Shown in pieces: positions 27,960-36,202 of a DNA stretch of 64,000 bases (the stretch's first letter is position 1; each line of letters begins with the position of its first letter). The DNA is from Mesorhizobium sp. B2-1-1 (GTDB lineage: Bacteria > Pseudomonadota > Alphaproteobacteria > Rhizobiales > Rhizobiaceae), in assembly GCF_006442975.2 (NCBI RefSeq), contig NZ_CP083954.1, positions 1,743,501 through 1,807,500 on the forward strand. The letters are read 5' to 3'. A program made the translations under genes and the position numbers. The notes under the pieces were generated by a model. The model saw only the letters and a program-made list of their open reading frames with translations. It was not told the origin of the DNA and did no database searches.

Positions 27960-29396
27960 TTAGCCGACAGCTTCCGGCAGCCGGTTCGCGGTCGTCGATG
28001 TGCGCAGGGCGGCGACGCAGCCAATGATGCCGAGCGGCACGAAGGCGAGAAACAGCCAGGTTGCCACATCAGCCGCCGCGTCCCGGTTCAGGCCTTGCGA
28101 GAAGCCGCTGGCATTGGCGACGATGCCGGCAAGGGCGGCACCCACCGCATAGCCGATGCGCTGCATGGTCGGCACCGCGGCCGAGGCGATGGTCTGCTCA
28201 TCTTCCGGCGCGGAGGCCACGATGACGCGCGTCAGGAACGGCCAGGCAACGCCGAAGCCGCCACCCTGCAAAAGGGCGCATACCAGGATCAGCGGGATCG
28301 AGCCTGCCGGGATGGTGTAGGCGAAACCAGCCAGGCCGGTGGCGATCATCAGGGCGCCGATGACGATGATCAATCTCTCACGCTCCTGTGGCGCGTTGGC
28401 GACAAGGATCGACAGGATCGACCAGGCGATCGATTCGGCGGCGATGATGTAGCCGGTGGTCAGGAGCGGAACGTGGTGCAGCGTGGTCAGAAGCAGCGGG
28501 CCGTAAATGGCAAAGGAACAGGTCGCCACCGAGAAGGCGGCGACCATGGTCATGCCGCTGCCGACCGGCGTGCGCCACGAGAACAGCTGCGAGGGGAAAA
28601 GCCGAGATTTCGGCTTCAGCGCATCGATACGGAAAAACAACACAAGGCCGACCAGGCCGAGCACCATCAGCAGCGATGAGCGCAGAAGGGCGATGTCGAC
28701 GCCCGCCGAGGCGATCAGCACGACGGCGACGGCAAGGCAGCCAAGCGCTATGAGCGGGAAGGGTGGTGCCTTGCCCGCGCCGGCACTAGGCCTCGTCGCT
28801 TCCGGCGTGTCGAGCACGACGAAGCTCGCCAGCGCCATCGCCGCACCGCCGAACACGAAGATGCCGAACGCCCAGCGCCATGACAGAAGCTCTGTCATGA
28901 TCGCGCCAAGCATCGGCCCGCTGAAGGCGGCGACGCCCCAGATCGCCGACATGATACCGAAAAGCTGCGGCCAGATGGCCCGCGGAAACAGGCGCTCCAC
29001 CGAGACAAAAGCCAGCGACACCAGCGCGCCGCCGCCCAGGCCCTCGATCAGGCGCCCGGCCAGGAACAATTGCATCGAGGGCGCGGTGGCGCAGATCAGC
29101 GCGCCGGCCGCGTAAAGCAGCGCCGCGACCACCATGTTGGTGCGCAGCGCCACATAGCTGACCAGCCGTCCGGCCGCGGCACCGGCGACGATGGCGCCCA
29201 GTTCATAGATCGCCAGCGACCAGCCGACGAGCTGCACGCCCGCCAGTTCGCCGATCATGGCGGGCATGACGGTCGCCACCATCGTCTCGTTGGTGGCGTG
29301 CAGCAGGATGCCGAGGCTGATGAAGCAGAAGCGCGCGAGGTCGCCGCTCGCCCACAATGCGCGCCAGTCGACCCTGTTTGTGCTGATGTCGGTCAC
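27960..29396 (-). CDS. MFS transporter, probable drug/toxicant exporter
   Basis: 478 residues with 12-14 membrane helices. The N-terminal motif HATNETMVATVMPAM and GRLIEGLGGGALVSL resemble the DHA2-like multidrug exporters. Start is taken as the GTG at 29396 (VTDISTNRVDW) because GAGGG lies six bases upstream; the longer ORF to 29687 crosses the predicted promoter. A SoxR-like operator within a 19-bp promoter spacer lies 90-115 bases upstream, suggesting induction by redox-cycling compounds. Substrate unknown. Confidence 0.85.
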   Translation of the reverse strand: MTDISTNRVDWRALWASGDLARFCFISLGILLHATNETMVATVMPAMIGELAGVQLVGWSLAIYELGAIVAGAAAGRLVSYVALRTNMVVAALLYAAGALICATAPSMQLFLAGRLIEGLGGGALVSLAFVSVERLFPRAIWPQLFGIMSAIWGVAAFSGPMLGAIMTELLSWRWAFGIFVFGGAAMALASFVVLDTPEATRPSAGAGKAPPFPLIALGCLAVAVVLIASAGVDIALLRSSLLMVLGLVGLVLFFRIDALKPKSRLFPSQLFSWRTPVGSGMTMVAAFSVATCSFAIYGPLLLTTLHHVPLLTTGYIIAAESIAWSILSILVANAPQERERLIIVIGALMIATGLAGFAYTIPAGSIPLILVCALLQGGGFGVAWPFLTRVIVASAPEDEQTIASAAVPTMQRIGYAVGAALAGIVANASGFSQGLNRDAAADVATWLFLAFVPLGIIGCVAALRTSTTANRLPEAVG

Positions 29397-29482
29397 TTCG
29401 GTCCCTCGAATTTCATATCCCGATGCAAACGCATGGCGCCAGGAGCCGGCTCGGGGGTCCGGCAGGACCATGGTCGGATGGG

Positions 29483-29513
29483 TTTGTAGAACCTCAACCA
29501 AGCTTGAGCTCAA
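29483..29513 (-). promoter_or_regulatory. SoxR/MerR-type promoter upstream of the MFS exporter
   Basis: On the minus strand TTGAGC (-35, 29513-29508) and TACAAA (-10, 29488-29483) are separated by 19 bases, the long spacing that MerR-family activators require. The spacer and -35 box contain AGCTCAAGCTTGGTTGAGGT (29510-29491), 15 of 20 matches to the SoxR box consensus ACCTCAAGTTAACTTGAGGT. No soxR gene is in the window. Confidence 0.55.
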
Positions 29514-29574
29514 GCGATTTTTTGGACATGTTCGTGGATGCCCGCATCCCTGGCCGGCCGGCATCGCCGGCCAA

Positions 29575-30057
29575 TCAGTTCTCCGTGCTGCGCAGCTGGA
29601 ACTGGCTGACACCGATGGCGAAATTGATGCCGGTCTGGGTCTGCAGGCTGAGCGGCTGCAAGGTGAAGGACTGCGAGGAGCCGCCAACCAGCAGATTGGC
29701 CCCGGCGCCGACGGTTGCCGTCACCTCGGCGCTGGCGCCGACTTAGTCGCCGGCCAATGCGCCCGGCGCGTAGATGTTCTTCAGCGGCGTCAGCACCAGC
29801 CATCGCATCACCGCCTGCTTGGTCGTGCCGATGTCGAGGCCGTATTTGTTGACGGCACCGAAATAAGCTTCCGGCGCGAAAGTCTTGTCGGCAGGGGTGA
29901 AGGTGCAGCTCAGATCCTTGCTCGAGCCGAAGATGAAGCCGGTGCCGCCCGATATGGCGCATTCAAGTGTGCCGAGCTCGATGCCCTGGTCCTGTGCCTG
30001 GGCCAAGGCGGGGCTGGCAATGGCAACGATGGCAGCAAGGATCATTTTGCGTGTCAT
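29575..30057 (-). pseudogene. DUF992 family secreted protein with in-frame nonsense codon
   Basis: Signal peptide MTRKMILAAIVAIASPALAQA, then LGTLECAISGGTGFIFGSSKDLSC, as in DUF992 proteins. At 29743-29745 a TAA stops the frame after ALAGD. The same frame continues with convincing DUF992 sequence (VGASAEVTATVGAGANLL, LQPLSLQTQTGINFAIGVSQF) to a TGA at 29575. In the intact paralogue at 32574-33050 the equivalent position is a Tyr (LAGSYYG), so TAA is probably a single-base change from TAC or TAT. The truncated 104-residue product would lack the conserved C-terminal half. Confidence 0.85.
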
Positions 30058-30130
30058 GGGCCCCTCGTGCATTCGCTGCAGCCATCTTTGAGGAGCAGAT
30101 GACACTGCTTCGCGAGCGAAGGATGCCAGG

Positions 30131-31138
30131 TCAGTGCACGGGGTCCGGTCGGTGATCGTCGGGCTTTGGCCGGCAACCGTCTATGGCGGGATGTATCGTC
30201 CACTGGTTCTGAGGCTCCTGCTGGGATGCGACGGTCAATGGCGATCCTGCCGTCTCAACGGCTTCACACCAGCGCGCGGGGCTGCCGTCGGGAACCGGGG
30301 ATTCGTTCCAGCTGCTGTTCCAGGTGCCGATCTTCTGACAGTGCTTGATGGGATGGATTTCGTTCCAGCCGTCATGTGCCGAATCGTAGACCCACGTTCC
30401 CTTGACGAACAGGATGTCCGCGCCGCGGCGCGTCGGATCGTTGACGTGAAGATCGCCGAGATTCTCGTCGAGATCCGTCGGATTGGCTGTGTCGAGCAGG
30501 CCGACTATGCCGCCTATGATGACGATGACCGCCGCGATGAGCGACAGGACCGCGCAGGCGATCCAGCCGAAGAAGGGAATGGCGCAAGCAACCGCGGCGG
30601 CCGTGGCGACTGGAATTGCCGCAAGGCAGGCTATCATGAGGTCGTAGACGCCAGCGCCTTCGAACTCGCAATGCAGCACCGCGGTCGGGTCGTCATTGGC
30701 CCATTGGCGCGCTTCCTGACCTTTCCAGTCGAGGCCCGCGCCCTGGATCGCAGGCGTGTTGGCGATCAGGCGTCCAAACGGCGCTATCTTTTCGGCCGTT
30801 GCCTGGTTGGTGAATTCGACGACATTGCCCGGCACCAGATTGAGACTGTAGTCGGTGTCGAACCGGTCCAGTCCCGACTTCTCCTCCGGCGGATCGACCT
30901 TGAGCAGCCAGCCCACCGCGCATTCGTCGCCACCGAGACAGATCAGCCGGTCGTACAGCCACCAGCGGCAATAGGCCAATATGGCCGCAAGCGCCACCAG
31001 CATGGCGGCCGGTCCGGGAAGGGCGCCCACAAGGATGAGCGGCAAAGCGACCACGGCCGCCGCAATGATCATCTGCCCGTATTGTTTGCCGTGGTGATTT
31101 CCGACCGATACGCATTTGGTGTAGTGCCGATAAGCCAT
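30131..31138 (-). CDS. Membrane protein of unknown function, cassette gene 3
   Basis: 335 residues. Two membrane helices near the N-terminus (MIIAAAVVALPLILVGAL and AAMLVALAAILAYCRWWLY), a soluble stretch beginning LICLGGDECAVGWLLKVDPP, two further hydrophobic helices at about 165-215 (IACLAAIPVATAAAVACAIPFF and AVLSLIAAVIVIIGGIVGLL), then a soluble C-terminus with GTWVYDSAHDGWNEIHPIKHC. No family recognised. It starts nine bases after the upstream gene and so is co-transcribed with it and the 42-residue peptide gene. Confidence 0.7.
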   Translation of the reverse strand: MAYRHYTKCVSVGNHHGKQYGQMIIAAAVVALPLILVGALPGPAAMLVALAAILAYCRWWLYDRLICLGGDECAVGWLLKVDPPEEKSGLDRFDTDYSLNLVPGNVVEFTNQATAEKIAPFGRLIANTPAIQGAGLDWKGQEARQWANDDPTAVLHCEFEGAGVYDLMIACLAAIPVATAAAVACAIPFFGWIACAVLSLIAAVIVIIGGIVGLLDTANPTDLDENLGDLHVNDPTRRGADILFVKGTWVYDSAHDGWNEIHPIKHCQKIGTWNSSWNESPVPDGSPARWCEAVETAGSPLTVASQQEPQNQWTIHPAIDGCRPKPDDHRPDPVH

Positions 31139-31147
31139 GGCGACCCC

Positions 31148-32158
31148 CTATCGCTCGACATAGAGCGTCACGCCGCCGGCGAGGCCGCGGGCCGAGAAAG
31201 CATGAACGTTGATTGCCTTACGGCCGGTGAAACCGGCTGGCGGTTCAATATTGACAGTGACGGGGATTTCCTCACCCGGGGCAAGGTCCGCTTGTGCGGG
31301 CTCGAACGTGACAAGCCAGCCGGCGGGCAAAGGATGCGATTGACGGGTGTGGCCGACAGGCACTGCCGCGATGGTGCCGGGGAAGGTGCGCAAGGGCCGG
31401 CGACGCGGCCTCGGGCGAGGGCGCGGCTCACAGACCGGCAATTCAGGAAGGGAATAGGCATCGGCCTCGAGACGAAATCCCATCCTCTCCCGCTCGCCAT
31501 TGCGCAGGCGAAATTCAAATCTTGCGGGCGAATGGGCGACACCGACGGTGGTGTTGTCCTGGCCTAGGTTGTTGTTCGGGTTCGCATCGTCGAGCCAGTC
31601 GAGCAGGACCTGGATGCAATAGTGACCAGGCGCTGCCGGAGTTCGCCATTTGACCGACGCGAAAGCCGGATGGTTGGCCCCGCCCTTGACGCCGAGATCG
31701 GTCCTGGTCTCATCGATCCAATGCGACACCGTGCCGATGCCGAAACTCAGATAGGAGAATTTCACCGGCAGATCGACGACCGGGGCCTCGGTCGAGTTGT
31801 TCCAGATACGGGCGACGATTTCATATTCGGTGTCGGGCGCCAGCATATGTGGTGCGACAGGATTGCCGCCGCTTCGGATCTCGATGTCGGGGTTGTCCCA
31901 TGTGACGGCGAGGCCCTGGCCCATCAAATAATACTGCGCGTAGATCAGGGGATCCGGGCGTTTATAGGCGGGGTCGCTGATCTTGACGCAACGTTGCGGC
32001 CCGCTTCGGTCCAACCGATCGGGGAGCTTCATTCTTTCGCAGAGCAATCTGGCGAGGGCGCAGATCCGGGCAGCGATCTGGCGCAGGTTCGATGGCCACT
32101 CGGTGAACGCGTCGGCGAGCGCGTTCAGGAAATCCAGTACTTTGGGGAGCGGGTTCAT
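31148..32158 (-). CDS. CARDB/Ig-like beta-sandwich protein, cassette gene 2
   Basis: 336 residues, no signal peptide. The middle (about 95-215) reads like a CARDB-type beta domain: DTEYEIVARIWNNSTEAPVV, GHYCIQVLLDWLDDANPNNN and LGQDNTTVG. After a basic proline/arginine linker (PRPRPRPRRRP) a second beta domain follows (PAGWLVTFEPAQADLAPGEE, TVNIEPPAGFTGRKAINVHAF). Such folds usually mediate protein contacts. Function not recognised. Lies between a small membrane peptide gene and a multi-pass membrane protein gene on the same strand. Confidence 0.7.
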   Translation of the reverse strand: MNPLPKVLDFLNALADAFTEWPSNLRQIAARICALARLLCERMKLPDRLDRSGPQRCVKISDPAYKRPDPLIYAQYYLMGQGLAVTWDNPDIEIRSGGNPVAPHMLAPDTEYEIVARIWNNSTEAPVVDLPVKFSYLSFGIGTVSHWIDETRTDLGVKGGANHPAFASVKWRTPAAPGHYCIQVLLDWLDDANPNNNLGQDNTTVGVAHSPARFEFRLRNGERERMGFRLEADAYSLPELPVCEPRPRPRPRRRPLRTFPGTIAAVPVGHTRQSHPLPAGWLVTFEPAQADLAPGEEIPVTVNIEPPAGFTGRKAINVHAFSARGLAGGVTLYVER

Positions 32159-32179
32159 GGCCAGTCCGCGGCCATTTCG

Positions 32180-32308
32180 TCAACGTCGCTGTCGACGCAT
32201 GAAAAACCAGACAGCGGCAATCAAGAATGGTGCGAGTATCAGAAGAAGTTCGAAGGATCCCGACCCGCCATCGGGCGAAAATCCGAATAACTGCTCGATG
32301 AAATCCAT
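32180..32308 (-). CDS. 42-residue membrane peptide, cassette gene 1
   Basis: Short peptide with an amphipathic start (MDFIEQLFGFSPDGG) and one membrane helix (FELLLILAPFLIAAVWFFM) ending in a basic tail RRQRR. A clear GGAGG lies about six bases before the ATG at 32308, so it is probably translated. The longer in-frame ORF upstream to 32416 has no ribosome site. Likely first gene of the three-gene cassette. Confidence 0.6.
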   Translation of the reverse strand: MDFIEQLFGFSPDGGSGSFELLLILAPFLIAAVWFFMRRQRR

Positions 32309-32573
32309 CACGGCCTCCGGCAGCTGCAACAAAATTGCATTCGACGATGTCTTTACATCTGCCGGAGCTCGCGCGCATTTTCGCGCAGAGCCAGCAACAT
32401 TTCCGGTTGGTAGCACAGAACGAGCAAGTCTTCCATCGGCAATAATTTCGATCTGCTAGCTTGGCCTGGTCACAGCAGTTCGCAAATGCAAAGCGCGCGG
32501 CGGAACCAAGTCCACCGCGCGCTATTTTGATCATCGCGCGGTTGCCGTCCGTGCCGAGAAGATCAACGTGCCG

Positions 32574-33050
32574 TTACTTGAGAGAGTGGATCAGCTCAAG
32601 CGAGGTCACGGCAACGGCCAGGTTGACGCCGGTCTGCGCCTGGACGCTGAGCGGCTCCAGCATGAAGGCGCTGTCGAAGCCGCCGACCAGCAGATTGGCG
32701 CCGCCGCCGGTCACGACGCTCGCCTCGGCATTGACGCCGTAATAGCTGCCGGCAAGGTCGCCCGCGTCGCGGTCACGGGTCGCGGCAAACACGGCCCAGG
32801 CGAGTTGGCCCTGGTGCGTCTTGCCAACATCGACGCCGAGCTTGGAGATGACGCCGGTGTAAATCTCGGCCGGACCGTGATGATAGGGGCGGAAGACACA
32901 GGACACGCCCTTGTTGGATGTCACGATGTAGCCGGTGCCGCCGTCGATGGTGCAGTCGAGCGTGCCGAGCTGCAATCTGCCGGCGCTTGCCGGTGCAACA
33001 GCGAACATGGTCGTGGCGAGCGCAGCGGCGCAGACGAGTTTCTTGGTCAT
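32574..33050 (-). CDS. DUF992 family secreted protein
   Basis: 158 residues. Signal peptide MTKKLVCAAALATTMFAVAPASA, then LGTLDCTIDGGTGYIVTSNKGVSCVF, the two-cysteine DUF992 start, and the conserved end LQVQAQTG-like LSVQAQTGVNLAVAVTSLELIH. DUF992 proteins are small periplasmic proteins of Hyphomicrobiales with unknown function. ATG at 33050 is preferred; the ORF to 33212 lacks a signal peptide at its start. Intact paralogue of the broken gene at 29575-30057. Confidence 0.88.
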   Translation of the reverse strand: MTKKLVCAAALATTMFAVAPASAGRLQLGTLDCTIDGGTGYIVTSNKGVSCVFRPYHHGPAEIYTGVISKLGVDVGKTHQGQLAWAVFAATRDRDAGDLAGSYYGVNAEASVVTGGGANLLVGGFDSAFMLEPLSVQAQTGVNLAVAVTSLELIHSLK

Positions 33051-33251
33051 GGGAGGTCCTTTCGCAAAACGCTTCAAAGTAACGGCTGGGTGGCCAGACC
33101 GTTCCGCTGAAACCTTGGCGCGAACAAGGCAGGCGATCACGGCTTGCAGCGGGGTCAGCGCGCGGTTACCGGATTGATGGCGATCTGCGGCGATACGTGT
33201 CCTTTCGGACACGCATCCGACGCGTGTGGGCTTGGCCGGCCTTGCCTGATG

Positions 33252-34094
33252 TCAGCTGACGCGGGCGAGGCCATCCTTGGCCGGCTGGTAGGTGGGATCG
33301 AGCCGAACGGCTTCGCGGTAGGACTTGGCCGCCTTGGCCTTGTCGCCGCGCCGCTCGTAGATCAGCGCCTGGTTGGACCAGGCCTCGGCGTTCTTGCCGT
33401 CGAGCTTGATGGCCATGTTGAAATCGGAGAAGGCATTGTCCTCGTCATTGGTGGCGAGGTAGGAAAGGCCGCGGCCATTATACGGCTCGGCGGCGTCCGG
33501 GGCCAGCGAGATGGCGGTCGAGAAATCCTCGATAGCGAATTTGTGCTGGCCCTGGCTCTGATAGATCAGGCCCCGATTGTGATAGGCGCGGGCATCGGTC
33601 GTGTCGAGCTGGATCGCCTTCTGGAAATCGTTGAAGGCTTCCTGGGTGCGGCCGGCCTTCCGGTAGAGATTGCCGCGGCCGATATAGGCGGCATCGTAGT
33701 TGCCGTTGATCTGGATCGAGCGGTTGTAGTCCGCCAGCGCTGCTTCCTGATTGCCGAGGAAGCGCTGGATGAGCGCACGGTTCGAATAGGCCTGGTAGAA
33801 ATTCGGGTTAAGCTGGATGGCCTGGTTGAAATCCTTGAGCGCCGCCTGGTACTGGCCGCCCCGGCCATAGGCCGAGCCGCGCACATTGTAGCCTTCAGGA
33901 TCCTGCGGATTGCGCTGAATCACCGCCGACAGCGATGAGATGTTCTCGCTCGACCCTTGCGCCTTGTCGATGTTGTTGAACTCGCCGGTCGGGCCCGAGG
34001 TCTGGCAGCCGGCAAGCATCAATCCGGAAAGCAGGGCTGTCGCCAGGGCAAAGCCACGAAATGTGGTTTTGCTCTCCACGCTGATTGCGTTCAT
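33252..34094 (-). CDS. TPR-repeat lipoprotein (NlpI-like)
   Basis: 280 residues. Lipoprotein signal with lipobox LAGC (Cys about residue 30). At least six tetratricopeptide repeats follow from residue 55 (for example AYSNRALIQRFLGNQEAALADYNRSIQING, pattern seen repeatedly). Probably a membrane-anchored scaffold, as NlpI is for peptidoglycan hydrolases; the partner is unknown here. Same strand as rpsU but separated from it by a terminator. Confidence 0.9.
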   Translation of the reverse strand: MNAISVESKTTFRGFALATALLSGLMLAGCQTSGPTGEFNNIDKAQGSSENISSLSAVIQRNPQDPEGYNVRGSAYGRGGQYQAALKDFNQAIQLNPNFYQAYSNRALIQRFLGNQEAALADYNRSIQINGNYDAAYIGRGNLYRKAGRTQEAFNDFQKAIQLDTTDARAYHNRGLIYQSQGQHKFAIEDFSTAISLAPDAAEPYNGRGLSYLATNDEDNAFSDFNMAIKLDGKNAEAWSNQALIYERRGDKAKAAKSYREAVRLDPTYQPAKDGLARVS

Positions 34095-34160
34095 GTCTGC
34101 CCTGTCCTCACTTGCCGCGTCATTCAGGTCCGGATCCCCCCTCCGGGCCGGGTCACATCA

Positions 34161-34197
34161 AAATAAAAAGGTGGCGGCGATTCCGCATCGCGCCACC
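34161..34197 (-). terminator. Rho-independent terminator of rpsU
   Basis: On the minus strand GGTGGCG...CGAT / ATCG...CGCCACC form a stem with one bulge, followed by TTTTTATTTT, about 40 bases past the rpsU stop. Confidence 0.8.
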
Positions 34198-34235
34198 CCT
34201 GGTATCCTTCGAAAAGGACGAAATATAGGCGTTAA

Positions 34236-34508
34236 TCAGCGCGGCGGACGCGCTGCACCGGCGGCACCGCCGGCAGCCACCGGACGCGGCGTCATCGGCA
34301 GCAGGCCTTCGCGCTGTGCGCGCTTGCGGGCCAACTTGCGGGCGCGGCGAACGGCTTCGGCCTTTTCACGGGCGCGCTTCTCGGAAGGCTTCTCGTAGTG
34401 ACCGCGCATCTTCATTTCGCGGAAGATGCCTTCGCGCTGCATCTTCTTCTTGAGAGCGCGAAGCGCCTGATCAACATTGTTGTCGCGGACGAGTACCTGC
34501 ACGGGCAA
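34236..34508 (-). CDS. rpsU: 30S ribosomal protein S21
   Basis: 90 residues. [27 protein letters not shown] is the conserved S21 start, then [26 protein letters not shown]. The C-terminal extension ([18 protein letters not shown]) is longer than in E. coli S21, as usual for rhizobia. Monocistronic, with a terminator downstream. Confidence 0.97.
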   Translation of the reverse strand: MPVQVLVRDNNVDQALRALKKKMQREGIFREMKMRGHYEKPSEKRAREKAEAVRRARKLARKRAQREGLLPMTPRPVAAGGAAGAARPPR

Positions 34509-34681
34509 TCCTGTCTTTCGGGTTTGATATCAACAGGCAAGCGGCCATAGCCACTAGCCTCCGCGGCGATTTACACCACGAATTGTGGCGGCTGATAGCA
34601 GAATCACGCCGCGCTGTCCACAGCCGAAATGAACGGAGGCGGCCAATTCGCCCAGCGGGCGCTCGCAAGATAGGCAGCCAA

Positions 34682-35068
34682 CTACGCGGTGGCCAGATGC
34701 AACCGCTCAAAATCCTCGAAGAATTCGCCATAGTCGCAGGTTATCTCTTCGCCGGCCGCTATGTCGCGGGTCGCGGTTGCCCCGCCATATTGCGAAAAGT
34801 CCGTGTTCGGCGTCGCCGAATGGTTCATGAAGCGGCCATTGTCGACCTCATAGACCATGAAGCCGGGCCGGTCGGGGCTGGGATAGGCGTAGCGGTCGAG
34901 CAGTTCCCTGAGATGCGAGGGTGCCGCCTGGTATTTTTCCAGCGGGATCAGCCGGTCGAAATCCGGGTCGAGCCGCCAGATCGAGGCGCCTTTCCTGATC
35001 GGCTCGGCGGCGAACACGCCGACGCCCTCGATTGCGCTTTGGGCGACATAGGTTTTGATCAGCAGCAT
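34682..35068 (-). CDS. SET domain-containing protein
   Basis: 128 residues, mostly one SET domain: GVGVFAAEPIRKGASI, NHSATPNT and GEEITCDYGEF, the residues that bind SAM and shape the lysine channel in protein lysine methyltransferases. Bacterial substrates are unknown. ATG at 35068 starts MLLIKTYVAQSAIEGVG; the ORF could extend to 35140 with a less likely N-terminus. Confidence 0.85.
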   Translation of the reverse strand: MLLIKTYVAQSAIEGVGVFAAEPIRKGASIWRLDPDFDRLIPLEKYQAAPSHLRELLDRYAYPSPDRPGFMVYEVDNGRFMNHSATPNTDFSQYGGATATRDIAAGEEITCDYGEFFEDFERLHLATA

Positions 35069-35103
35069 GGTTCCGGCCCGTTTCCAAGGAGAGAACGGAA
35101 TCG

Positions 35104-35937
35104 TCAATTCGAGCCCAAATGCAAGCCCGGATTGCGACATCGCGGCCCGCGTTGATCCGCATGCCGGCGCCGAAACCGCTCACGTCCGGTTGATCGACAC
35201 GCCGCCGTCGGCGAACAGTGCGGTTCCGTGGTGAAGCTCGACGCCTCGGAGGCAAGATAAAGCGCCGAGCGGGCGATCTCTTCCGGCCGGGCCATCCGCT
35301 TCAAGGCATGGATGCCTTCGACGAACGTGCGGGCCTCGGGCGTGGTTGTGGTCGCGCCGGGCGTGTCTGTGCCGCCTGGCAGCAGTGCGTTGACGCGCAA
35401 CCCCTTCGGCCCGTACTCGGCGGCCAGCACTTGCGTCAGGCCGATCAGGCCGGCCTTGGCCGCGGCGTAGGCCGCCATGCCTGGCATGCCGGCGGTATAG
35501 CCGACGAAGCTGGAGGTGAAGACCAGCGATCCGCCGCCACGCTCCAGCATCGCCGGTATCTGATGCCTGGCGGCCAGATAGGCGCTGGTCAGATTGGTAT
35601 CCATCGTGTCATGCCACGACGCCGGCGGCAGGTCCGGCAGCGGCGCCATCATGCCGACAGCGCCGGCATTGTTGAATGCAATGTCGAGACCACCGAAGCT
35701 ACCGGTCGCGAGATCGACCAGCGCCTTCGCATAGGCTTCGTCCCTGACGTCGCCGGCAAGAGCGATCGCAGTGCCGCCGGTTTCCACGATCTCCTCGACA
35801 AGCCTATCGAGCTCGGCCTGGCGGCGCGCGGCGGCGACGACCTTGGCTCCTTCCTCGGCAAAGAGCTTTGCAGTGGCGCGGCCGATGCCGGAACTGGCGC
35901 CAGTGACGATGGCGATCTTGTTGGCGAGTGCGAGCAT
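35104..35937 (-). CDS. SDR family oxidoreductase, C-terminally frameshifted
   Basis: 277 residues as read. TGASSGIGRA (NAD(P) loop), NNAG, and YAAAKAG with the catalytic Tyr-Lys define a classical SDR. After LYLASEASSFTT the frame changes: a one-base deletion near 35226 replaces the family-typical end. The other frame reads TALFADGGVSINRT and stops at 35180, so the ancestral gene spanned 35180-35937. The shifted tail of about 45 residues has no SDR character. Either a recent mutation or a base-call error. The cofactor and active-site residues are intact. Confidence 0.8.
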   Translation of the reverse strand: MLALANKIAIVTGASSGIGRATAKLFAEEGAKVVAAARRQAELDRLVEEIVETGGTAIALAGDVRDEAYAKALVDLATGSFGGLDIAFNNAGAVGMMAPLPDLPPASWHDTMDTNLTSAYLAARHQIPAMLERGGGSLVFTSSFVGYTAGMPGMAAYAAAKAGLIGLTQVLAAEYGPKGLRVNALLPGGTDTPGATTTTPEARTFVEGIHALKRMARPEEIARSALYLASEASSFTTEPHCSPTAACRSTGRERFRRRHADQRGPRCRNPGLHLGSN

Positions 35938-36202
35938 GTTTCTGTCATCCTTCCGCTAAGCCGGCCTTGCCGGCGGTCGGATGCGTCGTCGCAAATGAGC
36001 ATGGCCGCAGCCACCCGAAAGCTGCGAACCCGCCGATTTTCCCTGGCCTCGCACGCCGCGGCCGGTTGCGGCGCAAAACGGCAAGAGCCGTCGCAAACAG
36101 CGCAAGGGTGGCAGCGCTGTTTCGCTAGTGATACACCTCGCGCGCCGGGGGAAATTGCTAGCCCGGCCGCAAATCCGCGAGACTTTGGCGCGAGGCTGGA
36201 AC

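Noticed and set aside
29502..29523. Plus-strand hairpin GCTTGAGCTCAAGC followed by T-run as a terminator
   Set aside because: No plus-strand gene ends here; both flanking genes are on the minus strand, and the palindrome is better explained as part of the SoxR-like promoter.
29423..30102. Plus-strand ORFs opposite the DUF992 gene
   Set aside because: They lie over a clear, though broken, minus-strand gene with signal peptide and family motifs.
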